Assembly (NCBI RefSeq): GCF_025972045.1
Contig: NZ_JAPDHX010000001.1
Span: 209,181-273,180, forward strand
DNA from: Micropruina sonneratiae
GTDB taxonomy: Bacteria; Actinomycetota; Actinomycetes; Propionibacteriales; Propionibacteriaceae
Length of the DNA: 64,000 bases
Direction of reading: 5' to 3'
Both the position numbers and the translations under genes were made by a program. Below, piece after piece: positions 31,464 through 40,922 of this stretch (position 1 is the first letter of the stretch; every line of letters begins with the position of its first letter). Below the pieces are notes generated by a model. It was given only the letters and a program-made list of their open reading frames with translations, was not told the DNA's origin and searched no databases.

Positions 31464-32414
31464 ATGCGCACCCCGAAGCCCTGCGTACTGCCGAAGCGTC
31501 CAACCACCCGCGCCGACCTGCTCGCCTCGGGAATGACCCAGCAGATGATCCGGACGGCCCTGGGCGCCGGGCGGCTGCACCGCGTCAGACGAGGCGTGTT
31601 CATCGATGCCGCCCTCTGGCCGCCGGAGCCGCGCGAGCAGCACCTCCTGCGGGCGGTGGCCGAGCGCGAGCTGTTCCCCGAGGGCGTGCTCAGTCACCAG
31701 TCGGCGGCAGCGGCGTGGCAGTTGCCCCACCCGGGATTCACCGCGTGGCACGATCTGCCGGTCAGCATCACCCTGCCTCGGGGTTCCCGCTCGCGCACCG
31801 GTGCGGTCATTCACCATGTGGGGACGCTTCCCCCCTCCCAGGTCACCGTCGACGCCGAGGGGCGACGGCTGACGTCGCTTGCGCGCACCGCGGTCGACGT
31901 GGCGGCCGGACGTGCCCTGCCCGAGGCGCTGGTGGTGTTCGATGCGGCCGCTCGGCTGCTCTGCGCCGCGATGGTGGTCGGCCCGCGCCGCTCCGACTAT
32001 GCCAACCACCGATTGATCGCCGCAGCTCGCGAGGCCTTCGAGCAGGCCGCGCTCACCCGGCCACCGGCCGGGCTGCGGCCGGTGATCGCGCTGGCCGACC
32101 CGTGCCGTGAATCCGCACCCGAATCGCTGTCCGCGGGCCACTTCCATCTGGCGGGGCTGCCGCGGCCGGAGTGTCAGGCCAGATTGAACACCGCCGTCGG
32201 CACCCTCTACCCGGACTTCTACTGGTCCGAGCAGCAGCTGATCGGCGAATGCGACGGTGCCGTCAAGTACACCGACCCCTCCGGATATGTGCGCGAGAAG
32301 GAGCGTGAGCAGGTGCTGCGTGACCTCGGCTACCGGATGGTGCGCTGGCAGGCCAAGGAGATCATGCTGGCCCCGGCGGCGGTCATCGAACGGGTGAGCC
32401 GCGCGTTCGGCTGA
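31464..32414 (+). CDS. AbiEi-like / Vsr-like (DUF559) fusion protein
   Basis: A 316-residue orphan with two recognisable parts. The N-terminus (about 10-50: TTRADLLASGMTQQMIRTALGAGRLHRVRRGVFID) is the winged-helix domain of AbiEi antitoxins. The C-terminus (about 245-310: YPDFYWSEQQLIGECDG, then REKEREQVLRDLGYRMVRWQ) resembles the Vsr/DUF559 PD-(D/E)xK nuclease-like fold, with Asp-Glu-Lys candidates. No AbiEii toxin gene follows. Such proteins are frequent solitary genes in actinobacteria with unknown role. It sits between folE and folP, interrupting a normally contiguous folate operon. No good ribosome binding site was found, and start codons further in are possible. Confidence 0.75.
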   Translation: MRTPKPCVLPKRPTTRADLLASGMTQQMIRTALGAGRLHRVRRGVFIDAALWPPEPREQHLLRAVAERELFPEGVLSHQSAAAAWQLPHPGFTAWHDLPVSITLPRGSRSRTGAVIHHVGTLPPSQVTVDAEGRRLTSLARTAVDVAAGRALPEALVVFDAAARLLCAAMVVGPRRSDYANHRLIAAAREAFEQAALTRPPAGLRPVIALADPCRESAPESLSAGHFHLAGLPRPECQARLNTAVGTLYPDFYWSEQQLIGECDGAVKYTDPSGYVREKEREQVLRDLGYRMVRWQAKEIMLAPAAVIERVSRAFG

Positions 32415-32416
32415 CT

Positions 32417-32588
32417 CGCGAACCACCTTGTGGTTGATACCAGACGCAGGGTGTCGGGCTCGTCAGGGGCGGACCAGGTTATGGTTGATACCGATACCCG
32501 CCGGGGGTATCCATAGCAACCACAACCTGGTTCGCGGACGTCAGGCGTCGCACGGGGCGTCGCAAATCAACAACAGCCTGGTCCGCGG
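32417..32588. repeat. Four-copy inverted repeat cluster (about 24-bp unit)
   Basis: The unit, close to GCGRACCAGGTTGTGGTTGA, occurs as A (32418-32441, +), B (32469-32492, +), C (32506-32536, -) and D (32561-32588, -). B and C face each other around a second perfect 7-bp inverted repeat (GATACCC at 32493-32499 and GGGTATC at 32505-32511), so 32469-32536 can fold into one long hairpin. The cluster fills the gap between the AbiEi-like gene and folP. Confidence 0.85.
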
Positions 32589-32597
32589 GCGAACCGC

Positions 32598-32603
32598 TAC
32601 GCT
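32598..32603 (+). promoter_or_regulatory. -10 element (TACGCT), leaderless start of folP
   Basis: TACGCT lies 6 bases before the GTG at 32610, so folP appears to have its own promoter downstream of the repeat cluster. Confidence 0.6.
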
Positions 32604-32609
32604 GCGGCC

Positions 32610-33446
32610 GTGATCCTGTTGCCGGACGCTGGGCGCACCCTGGTGATGGGCATCCTCAACGTCACCCCCGACTCGTTCTCCGACGGCGGCGACTTCCTCG
32701 CCGCCGAGGCGGCGATCGCCCACGGACGGCGGTTGTTGGCCGACGGCGCCGACCTGGTCGACGTGGGCGGCGAATCCACCCGGCCGGGCGCCGAACGGGT
32801 GCCGGTCGAGGAGGAGCTGCGGCGGGTGCTCCCGGTGATCCGGGCATTGGCCGGCGACGGCGCGATGGTCAGTATCGACACGATGCGTGCCGAGGTGGCG
32901 GCCACTGCCGTCGGGGCCGGCGCCACGATCGTCAACGACGTCTCCGGCGGACTGGCCGACCCCGCCATGCTCGACACCGTCGCCGCCCTGGGCGCCTGCT
33001 ACGTAGCCATGCACTGGCGGGGGCAGTCCGACGTGATGCACCGGCTGACGGACTACCACGACGTGGTCGCCGATGTCGCCGCCGAGCTGGCCGGACGCCG
33101 CGACGCCGCGCTTGCCGCCGGCATCGACCCCGGGCGGCTGATCCTCGACCCGGGCATCGGCTTCGCCAAGACCGCCGACCAGAACTGGACCCTGCTGGCA
33201 GGCCTGGACGGCATCGCCGCCCTCGGCCAGCCGGTGCTGGTGGGCGTGTCGCGCAAGCGGTTCCTCGGTACCCTGTTGGACGACCGCCCGCCCCGGCAGC
33301 GCGACGACGCTTCGGTCGCCCTGACCACCCTGCTGGCCCAGCGCGGCGTGTGGGCGGTGCGCACCCACACCGTCCGTGCGCACGCCGACGCGGTGGCCGT
33401 CGTCACCCGGCTGCGGCGGGGGGAGGCGTCCGCACCGGTGGAGTAG
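32610..33446 (+). CDS. folP: Dihydropteroate synthase
   Basis: A TIM-barrel enzyme joining para-aminobenzoate to dihydropterin pyrophosphate, the target of sulfonamides; 278 residues. The pterin signature MGILNVTPDSFSDGG is at about 12-26, followed by GADLVDVGGESTRPGA, SIDTMRAEVA, VNDVSGG, MHWRGQSDVM, DPGIGFAKTADQNW and VGVSRKRFLG. GTG at 32610 is leaderless-type. folB follows after 23 bases and folK overlaps folB, so the three form a unit. Confidence 0.97.
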   Translation: MILLPDAGRTLVMGILNVTPDSFSDGGDFLAAEAAIAHGRRLLADGADLVDVGGESTRPGAERVPVEEELRRVLPVIRALAGDGAMVSIDTMRAEVAATAVGAGATIVNDVSGGLADPAMLDTVAALGACYVAMHWRGQSDVMHRLTDYHDVVADVAAELAGRRDAALAAGIDPGRLILDPGIGFAKTADQNWTLLAGLDGIAALGQPVLVGVSRKRFLGTLLDDRPPRQRDDASVALTTLLAQRGVWAVRTHTVRAHADAVAVVTRLRRGEASAPVE

Positions 33447-33469
33447 GTTGGGCGGTCGGAGGTGAGTGC

Positions 33470-33841
33470 ATGGCAGCGGCGGAACCGGACCTGATCCGGC
33501 TGACCGGACTGCGGTTCAGCGCGATCCACGGGGTGTACGACTTCGAACGCGAGGAGCCGCAGTCGTTCGTGGTCGATCTGACCTGTGAGCTGGCGCCGCG
33601 GCCCGACGCCGACGACCTGGCCACCACCGTCGACTACGCCGCGCTGAGCCGGTCCGTCGAGGCGGTCGTCCTCGGCGACCCGGTGAACCTGATCGAAACG
33701 CTCGCACAGCGGATCGCCACGGCCTGCCTCGCCGAACCCCTGCTCGAGCGAGTCACGGTCACCGTGCACAAACCGCAGGCGGCGATGCCCGTCGCGCTCG
33801 ACGACGTCGCCGTCACGATCAGCAGGAGCGGGACCCGATGA
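33470..33841 (+). CDS. folB: Dihydroneopterin aldolase
   Basis: A 123-residue tunnel-fold enzyme converting dihydroneopterin to hydroxymethyl-dihydropterin. Motifs: LTGLRFSAIHGVYDFEREEPQSFVVDL at the start, the TTVDYAALSRSVEAVV segment, and the active-site Glu in NLIETLAQRIA; the end VTVHKPQAAMPV contains the conserved Lys. ATG at 33470 follows GGAGGTGA. The last codons overlap the folK start (ATGA). Confidence 0.95.
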   Translation: MAAAEPDLIRLTGLRFSAIHGVYDFEREEPQSFVVDLTCELAPRPDADDLATTVDYAALSRSVEAVVLGDPVNLIETLAQRIATACLAEPLLERVTVTVHKPQAAMPVALDDVAVTISRSGTR

Positions 33842-34407
33842 CCGCCGAGCCGTACCCGAACCCGTACGTCGACTTCGACGTCGACACCCTGTCCGGCATG
33901 GTGCCGATCAGGCCGGTGGTGTTCTCGATCGGGTCGAACCTGGGCGATCGGCTCGGCCACCTGCAGGGTGCGGTGGACGCCCTACGGGTCACCCCTCAGC
34001 TGAACCTCGTCGACGTGTCCTCGGTGTACGAGACCGCCCCGGTCGGTCCCGTCGTCGATCAGCCGGACTTCCTCAACCTGATCGTTCGCGCGGACAGCAC
34101 GCTGGCGTCGCTGGTGCTGCTGGAGCGCGCCCATGCGATCGAGCAGCACTTCCGCCGAACCCGCGAGGTGCCCGGCGGGCCGCGCACCCTCGACGTCGAC
34201 CTGATCGTGCTGGGCGAACGGATCAAGAACACGCCGCTGCTCACCCTGCCGCACCCGCGCGCCCACGAGCGGGCCTTCGTGCTGCGGCCCTGGCTCGAGA
34301 TCGACCCGACGGCGGTCGTTCCCGAACGCGGGCCGGTCAGCGACCTGCTCGCCCGGCTCGACACCTCCGGGGTGCGCCGCCGCGCCGACCTCGTCATCGA
34401 CCGGTGA
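33838..34407 (+). CDS. folK: HPPK, dihydropterin pyrophosphokinase
   Basis: Transfers pyrophosphate from ATP to hydroxymethyl-dihydropterin, giving the substrate of FolP; 189 residues. Motifs: FSIGSNLGDRLGHLQ, VYETAPVGPVVDQPDFLNL, and the signature RTREVPGGPRTLDVDLIVLG with its metal Asp pair, then LPHPRAHERAFVLRPW. An N-terminal extension of about 22 residues (MTAEPYPNPYVDFDVDTLSG) precedes the normal start. The alternative ATG at 33898 would match the family better but would lose the ATGA coupling to folB. Confidence 0.95.
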   Translation: MTAEPYPNPYVDFDVDTLSGMVPIRPVVFSIGSNLGDRLGHLQGAVDALRVTPQLNLVDVSSVYETAPVGPVVDQPDFLNLIVRADSTLASLVLLERAHAIEQHFRRTREVPGGPRTLDVDLIVLGERIKNTPLLTLPHPRAHERAFVLRPWLEIDPTAVVPERGPVSDLLARLDTSGVRRRADLVIDR

Positions 34408-34919
34408 GTCCCGGTCCCAGCGTCGAACCGACCCGGACCTCCGCATTGGTGATCGCCGGGGTGGTCGGCGCCGGCCTGGCCTGGGTGGGACTGTCGGTGG
34501 CCGAGAGCTTCGGCTGGCCGATCCCGCCGGTGCCGTGGCTGACAGCCGTCGTGATCGGCGTCCTGGCGCTGAGTGCGTGGCTGGCCGCCCGCTGGATGCG
34601 ACGCACCGTCCGGGAGGGGCGCCAGAGCGTCGAGCCGGCCCGGGCGGTGGCACTCCTGCTCGCCGGCAAGGCCGCCTTGATCGGCGGCGCGGCGCTGGCC
34701 GGCGGGTACCTGGCGGTGGCGCTGCGCAACCTGCCGCACGTGGACGTCGTACTGCCCCGCGAGCGCGCGCTGGCCTCTGTGCTGGCGGCGGTGCTCAGCG
34801 TGCTGCTGATGCTTGCCGGACGCTCGCTGGAGCGTGCCTGTCAGGTCCCGCGTCCGCCCGAGGGCCAATCCGGCGACGCGCCCGGCGGCGACGGACCGGT
34901 GACGCCGGGGGCCGGTTAG
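34404..34919 (+). CDS. DUF3180 family membrane protein
   Basis: A 171-residue integral membrane protein with about four TM helices (about 12-32, 38-58, 82-102, 118-140) and a basic loop between the second and third. DUF3180 proteins follow folK in many actinobacteria and are otherwise uncharacterised. GTG at 34404 overlaps the folK stop (GTGA), so it is translated with the folate genes. A transport or assembly role is only a guess from context. Confidence 0.85.
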   Translation: MSPGPSVEPTRTSALVIAGVVGAGLAWVGLSVAESFGWPIPPVPWLTAVVIGVLALSAWLAARWMRRTVREGRQSVEPARAVALLLAGKAALIGGAALAGGYLAVALRNLPHVDVVLPRERALASVLAAVLSVLLMLAGRSLERACQVPRPPEGQSGDAPGGDGPVTPGAG

Positions 34920-34922
34920 GCT
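34917..34922 (+). promoter_or_regulatory. -10 element (TAGGCT) made from a stop codon
   Basis: TAGGCT lies 6 bases before the GTG at 34929. Its TAG is the stop codon of the DUF3180 gene. Confidence 0.55.
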
Positions 34923-34928
34923 GCGGGC

Positions 34929-35480
34929 GTGAAGCCTGCGCCGGGACGAGTCCGCCGCCCCACCCGGGGCCGCGTCGTCTCCTGGACGGTGCTGGTGCTG
35001 GTCGGCTGCGTGGCCACCCTGGCGGTGCTGCTGGGTGACCAGCTGAGCCGGTGGCTCGGCCTGGCGGCGCTGCTCGCCGGAACGTTGCTGGCCTGCCTGC
35101 TGGCCTGGCGGGAGAACCGGACGTCCGACCGGTTGCGCGAGGCGCGCTCGATCGACGAGGCGGCCCGGTTCTACGAGCGACTGCACGCGGAGCGCCGCCG
35201 GCACGCCGCCGTCCTCACGGTGCTGACCCGCCGGACGGCCACCCTGCGCCGGCGTGCCGCCGCGGCCGAGCGGACGGCCAGCCTGCTGCAACAGGAACTG
35301 TCCACGCTGCGCGGCAATTACGAGGCGCTGCGCGTCGAACTGGAAATGCAGGCGAGCCTGTCCGCCGAGGCCGACATCGTCGAACTCGTCCGGCGTGGTG
35401 AGTCGATTGATCCGTGGGTGACCGCCAGGCAACTGTGGCTGCTCGACGATTCTGCACCCTCCTTGCGGCGTCCAGCCTGA
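34929..35480 (+). CDS. Membrane protein with coiled-coil domain, unknown function
   Basis: A 183-residue protein not recognised as a named family. Two adjacent TM helices (about 18-38 and 42-60) are followed by a basic coiled coil (about 65-140, RENRTSDRLREARSIDEAAR onward, rich in Arg, Ala, Leu and Glu). A short C-terminal part contains IVELVRRGESIDPWVTARQLWLL. The topology suggests a membrane-anchored cytoplasmic rod. It is placed directly after the folate unit and before lsr2 but has its own leaderless-type promoter. Confidence 0.78.
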   Translation: MKPAPGRVRRPTRGRVVSWTVLVLVGCVATLAVLLGDQLSRWLGLAALLAGTLLACLLAWRENRTSDRLREARSIDEAARFYERLHAERRRHAAVLTVLTRRTATLRRRAAAAERTASLLQQELSTLRGNYEALRVELEMQASLSAEADIVELVRRGESIDPWVTARQLWLLDDSAPSLRRPA

Positions 35481-35514
35481 ATAAATGTGCATTTGCGGAT
35501 CCGAAGAGACAACT

Positions 35515-35543
35515 TTCACAAATCATTTGGCTGCCTGTAAGGT
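35515..35543 (+). promoter_or_regulatory. Promoter of lsr2
   Basis: TTCACA (35515-35520) and TAAGGT (35538-35543) are separated by 17 bases, with a TG extension just before the -10. The region 35480-35550 is strikingly A/T-rich for this genome, which also suits self-regulation by Lsr2, a protein that prefers AT-rich DNA. Confidence 0.7.
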
Positions 35544-35613
35544 TGCCGCAACGACTGTCGGGGGACCGGTCGGAATGCAAATACAGGTACGACCCGCAAG
35601 GGAGGAACACTCA

Positions 35614-35949
35614 ATGGCTCAACGAATCGTCTATCGACTCGAAGACGATCTGGACAGCACCGAGGCCGCCGAGACGATTGTCTTCGGTCTCGATTCGGTC
35701 AGCTACGAGATCGATCTGTCCGAACCGAATGCCGCTCAATTCCGCGACGTGCTCGCCCCCTACGTCGCGGCCGCCCGTCGGGTGGGTGGACGCCGAAGGG
35801 CAGGTTCGACCGGGACCGGCCGCAAGCGCGGCACGGGCAGCCCGGCGACCGAGATCAGGGCCTGGGCCACCGAGAACGGCTACCAGGTTTCGTCGCGGGG
35901 ACGCGTCCCCGCCGAGGTGCGCGAGGCGTACGAGCGCGCCCACGCCTGA
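35614..35949 (+). CDS. lsr2: Lsr2 nucleoid-associated protein
   Basis: An H-NS-like xenogeneic silencer restricted to actinobacteria, 111 residues. The N-terminal dimerisation domain (MAQRIVYRLEDDLDSTEAAE, then FGLDSVSYEIDLSEPNA) is followed by a basic Gly/Arg linker and the C-terminal DNA-binding domain with the AT-hook-like SSRGRVPAEVREAYERAH. ATG follows GGGAGGAA. It has its own promoter and a strong terminator, so it is monocistronic. It probably keeps imported AT-rich DNA silent. Confidence 0.97.
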   Translation: MAQRIVYRLEDDLDSTEAAETIVFGLDSVSYEIDLSEPNAAQFRDVLAPYVAAARRVGGRRRAGSTGTGRKRGTGSPATEIRAWATENGYQVSSRGRVPAEVREAYERAHA

Positions 35950-35962
35950 CCGCGTGAAATGT

Positions 35963-35992
35963 AACGGCCCCGGGGAACTTTCCGGGGCCGTT
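35963..35992 (+). terminator. Terminator of lsr2
   Basis: A perfect 11-bp stem (AACGGCCCCGG and its complement) with an 8-base loop begins 13 bases after the lsr2 stop. No long T run follows. Its last bases overlap the putative ClgR site. Confidence 0.8.
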
Positions 35993-36005
35993 CGCCGTGG
36001 GCGAA
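35991..36005. promoter_or_regulatory. Putative ClgR operator upstream of clpC
   Basis: TTCGC-CGTGG-GCGAA is a perfect palindromic pair with 5-base spacing and contains CGC-N5-GCG, the core described for ClgR, the activator of clp genes in actinobacteria. It lies just upstream of the clpC promoter elements, where an activator would bind. Confidence 0.55.
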
Positions 36006-36008
36006 GCC

Positions 36009-36034
36009 GGAACAGATCCCCCGGCGGGTCGGTT
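36009..36034 (+). promoter_or_regulatory. SigR/SigH-type promoter of clpC
   Basis: GGAAC (36009-36013), 18 bases, then GTT (36032-36034) matches the pattern of thiol/heat-stress ECF sigma factors (GGAAY-N18-GTT). A housekeeping-like TAGACT at 36038-36043 overlaps the same start region, so both sigma types may act. Confidence 0.5.
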
Positions 36035-36117
36035 GCATAGACTGAGGGTGCCCGGGCTGGATCGGCCGATCCCGCCGGAGCGCCACCCGGCCCGACGGCC
36101 GGAGTGAGGAGTGCGGA

Positions 36118-38616
<2,499 letters not shown>

Positions 38617-38630
38617 CGCTGATCACGACG

Positions 38631-38660
38631 AACGCCCCGGGGAGGACTCCCCGGGGCGTT
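38631..38660. terminator. Terminator between clpC and the DUF4190 gene
   Basis: A perfect 12-bp stem (AACGCCCCGGGG and its complement) with an AGGACT loop, extendable by two pairs, followed on the plus strand by TTCG and further Ts. It lies between convergent genes and probably serves both. Confidence 0.85.
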
Positions 38661-38682
38661 TCGTCGTTGCCGGCCCGCCCGG

Positions 38683-39261
38683 TCAGGCGACGACCAGCGC
38701 CAGCGCGACGAGGATCAGGGCCACGAAGGCGATTGCTATCAGGGTGCCGACGATGCCGAGCACGTAGCCCGCGGTCAGCGATCCGCTGGTGCGCCAGCGT
38801 CCGGGCTGTTCGCGCATCTCGCGCCGGCCCTTCGCGCCCAGGTACCACGCCACCGGGCTGATCAGCGGAAACATCACGAACAGCGCCATGATGCCGACGA
38901 TGCCTACCACCAGTGCCGCCGTCGCGTTGGGGTGCTCCGGCTGCTCGGCCGACAGTCCGTAGGGCAGCCGCTGGCCGAAGCTGTACGCCTGGGCGGGGGA
39001 GGGGTACTGCGGCTGGGCCGGCTGCAGCGCCGAACCGAACTGCTGGGGCTGTGACCAGCCGGTCGGCTCCGCGCTGTCACCCACGGCCGGATTGGAGTAG
39101 GTGCTTGTGGGATTGGCGTGGCCGACCGTCGGATTGGAGTAGTTGGACGCCGGCTGGTCGAGCGTGGGCGGGTAGTCCTCGGGTGGCGACGGGCGCTGCT
39201 GGGGGGCGGGCGTGCCGAAGCCGTCCCCGCTGGCCCAGGGTGAGTACTGCTCGTTGCTCAT
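38683..39261 (-). CDS. DUF4190 domain membrane protein
   Basis: A 192-residue protein of unknown function. The first 105 residues are a disordered, Pro/Ser/Asn/Gln-rich cytoplasmic stretch with repeated SNPTVGHANPTSTYSNPAVG-type units. The DUF4190 part follows: two TM helices (about 110-135 and 160-190) around the conserved loop AWYLGAKGRREMREQPGRW. A good AGGAGG lies just upstream of its ATG. Such proteins are common in actinobacteria, often several per genome. Confidence 0.85.
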   Translation of the reverse strand: MSNEQYSPWASGDGFGTPAPQQRPSPPEDYPPTLDQPASNYSNPTVGHANPTSTYSNPAVGDSAEPTGWSQPQQFGSALQPAQPQYPSPAQAYSFGQRLPYGLSAEQPEHPNATAALVVGIVGIMALFVMFPLISPVAWYLGAKGRREMREQPGRWRTSGSLTAGYVLGIVGTLIAIAFVALILVALALVVA

Positions 39262-39306
39262 CGTTCCTCCTCGTCGCCAAGGATACGGGGCGGCAGTGGC
39301 GCCGAC

Positions 39307-40170
39307 TCAGAGCCGGTAGCCGGTGGGGGTCTGGAGCACCAGGCCGTCGGCGACCAGCGATGCCAGCGCCGCGCGGGCCTGGGCCGGGTCGGGCCAGCCG
39401 TCGATCAGCTCCGCGACGGAGGCCGACCGGTCGCGCCGCTGCTCCCGCAGCACGGCCAGCACCCGGCCACGGGCGGCCCGGTCGGTGCCCGCGTAGAGCT
39501 GACGCCGCCGGGGCGGTCCGGCCGGGCGTCCGGCCGCCAGCCACCGGCAGTCCCCGGCCACCGGGCACTCGGCGCAGCGCGGCGCGCTCGCGCGGCACAG
39601 CTGGGCGCCGAGTTCCATCGCGGCGACCGACCAGCGCGGGGCGTCCGGTCCCTCGGGCAACCACGCCTGCGCCAGCCGGCGCTCGGCCGAGCTCGGCGCT
39701 CCCTGCGGGGCGTCGCTGCCGGTCGCCAGCCTGGCCAGCACCCGGCGCACGTTGACGTCGAGGACGACGGTGCGGGCACCGTAGGCGAACGCGGCCACCG
39801 CCGCGGCGGTGTAGTCACCCACGCCGGGCAGCGCCCGCAACTGTTCGGGGTCGGAGGGCACCCGGCCCGCGTGACGCTCGACGATGACGGACGCGGCGGC
39901 GTGCAGCCGCTGGGCCCGCCGTGGGTAGCCCAGCCGTCCCCAGGCACGGACGGCCTCACCCACGTCGTCGGCGGCCAGGGCGGCCGGTGTCGGCCACCGC
40001 TGCAGCCAGTCCCGCCACGGTGCCAGCACTCTCGCCACCGGGGTCTGCTGCAGCATGAACTCGCTCACCAGCACGCCCCACGGGTCGGCGTCCGGACGCC
40101 GCCAGGGCAGATCGCGGGCGTGCCGGTCGTACCAGGCGAGGATCGCATCGACCTGGCGGGTGGAGTCCAT
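39307..40170 (-). CDS. mutY: A/G-specific adenine glycosylase
   Basis: Removes adenine mispaired with 8-oxoguanine; 287 residues. The helix-hairpin-helix LRALPGVGDYTAAAVAAFAYG and the catalytic Asp in VVLDVNVRRVLARL are clear, as is the early VSEFMLQQTPVARV motif with its catalytic Glu. The [4Fe-4S] cysteines are in LCRASAPRCAECPVAGDC. The C-terminal NUDIX-like domain of E. coli MutY is replaced by a short winged-helix-like tail (AELIDGWPDPAQARAALASL). ATG at 40170 is leaderless-type; the longer frame upstream is not conserved. Confidence 0.94.
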   Translation of the reverse strand: MDSTRQVDAILAWYDRHARDLPWRRPDADPWGVLVSEFMLQQTPVARVLAPWRDWLQRWPTPAALAADDVGEAVRAWGRLGYPRRAQRLHAAASVIVERHAGRVPSDPEQLRALPGVGDYTAAAVAAFAYGARTVVLDVNVRRVLARLATGSDAPQGAPSSAERRLAQAWLPEGPDAPRWSVAAMELGAQLCRASAPRCAECPVAGDCRWLAAGRPAGPPRRRQLYAGTDRAARGRVLAVLREQRRDRSASVAELIDGWPDPAQARAALASLVADGLVLQTPTGYRL

Positions 40171-40176
40171 CCGGCC

Positions 40177-40182
40177 ACTGTA
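40177..40182 (-). promoter_or_regulatory. -10 element (TACAGT), leaderless start of mutY
   Basis: On the minus strand TACAGT lies 6 bases before the ATG at 40170. Confidence 0.55.
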
Positions 40183-40226
40183 GGCGGCTGCGGCGTGGTG
40201 CACCGACGGGTGCGGGTGCCGCTGCC

Positions 40227-40232
40227 TACCCT
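40227..40232 (+). promoter_or_regulatory. -10 element (TACCCT), leaderless start
   Basis: TACCCT lies 6 bases before the ATG at 40239. Together with the mutY element it makes a compact divergent promoter pair. Confidence 0.55.
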
Positions 40233-40238
40233 TGGGCC

Positions 40239-40916
40239 ATGAGCGATGTGCTGACCGGGAAAGGTCCCCAGCCACCCCAGGTGTACTGGATCCGGCGGCT
40301 CCTGGTCCTGCTCGTCGCGGTGGTGGTTGTCGGCTTGCTGGTGTGGGCCTTCCTGCCCAAGGGCCAGCCGGTGACGGCGACCCCCGAGGCGTCGGGCACC
40401 CCGACCGCGACCGAGACGGTCGCCTCCGAAACACCCAGCCCGTTCTCCTCCACGAGCACGTCCTCCTCGACGGAGCCCTCGCCCAGCGCCAGTGCCACCC
40501 CGACCGCGTCCGCGGGCACCGCGACCTGCGAGGCGATCGGTGTCCAGCTGGAACTCAGCGGTTTCAAGAGCGTGAAGTCCGGCGCCACCCAGACCTTCAG
40601 CGTCACAGTCGAGAACAACACCGCGCTGCCGTGCGTGATGGCGATCAACGCCGACACCTTCGTGCTGCGGGTCAACTCGGGCAAGGATCCGATCTGGAGC
40701 ACAGCGCACTGCGAGAAGTGGCTGCCCGAGGTGAAGAAGCAGACGCTCGAGGCCGGCAAGGCGGTCGAGTTCAAGGTCACCTGGAAGACGTTCCGCTCGG
40801 CCGAGGGCTGCAAGCAGGCCAAGAGCGTGCTGGGCGCCGGTACCTACGTCGCCACCGCCACCTACCTGAAGGATTCGACCCGGCAGATGGCGTTCCAGTT
40901 GACCAAGGCGTCGTAG
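40239..40916 (+). CDS. Membrane-anchored Ser/Thr-rich protein
   Basis: A 225-residue envelope protein of unknown function. A short cytoplasmic N-terminus is followed by one TM helix (about 21-42, LLVLLVAVVVVGLLVWAFL), a Ser/Thr/Pro linker to about residue 90, and a folded outside domain of about 130 residues. That domain contains paired cysteines (ATCEAIG, ALPCVMA, AHCEKW, EGCKQA) and the pattern VTVENNTALPC, so it is likely an immunoglobulin-like beta sandwich. It ends 7 bases before disA on the opposite strand. Confidence 0.8.
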   Translation: MSDVLTGKGPQPPQVYWIRRLLVLLVAVVVVGLLVWAFLPKGQPVTATPEASGTPTATETVASETPSPFSSTSTSSSTEPSPSASATPTASAGTATCEAIGVQLELSGFKSVKSGATQTFSVTVENNTALPCVMAINADTFVLRVNSGKDPIWSTAHCEKWLPEVKKQTLEAGKAVEFKVTWKTFRSAEGCKQAKSVLGAGTYVATATYLKDSTRQMAFQLTKAS

Positions 40917-40922
40917 GACGGA

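Noticed and set aside
32417-32588. Possible CRISPR array
   Set aside because: Only four units, in both orientations and with irregular spacing of 27, 13 and 24 bases; no cas genes are present.
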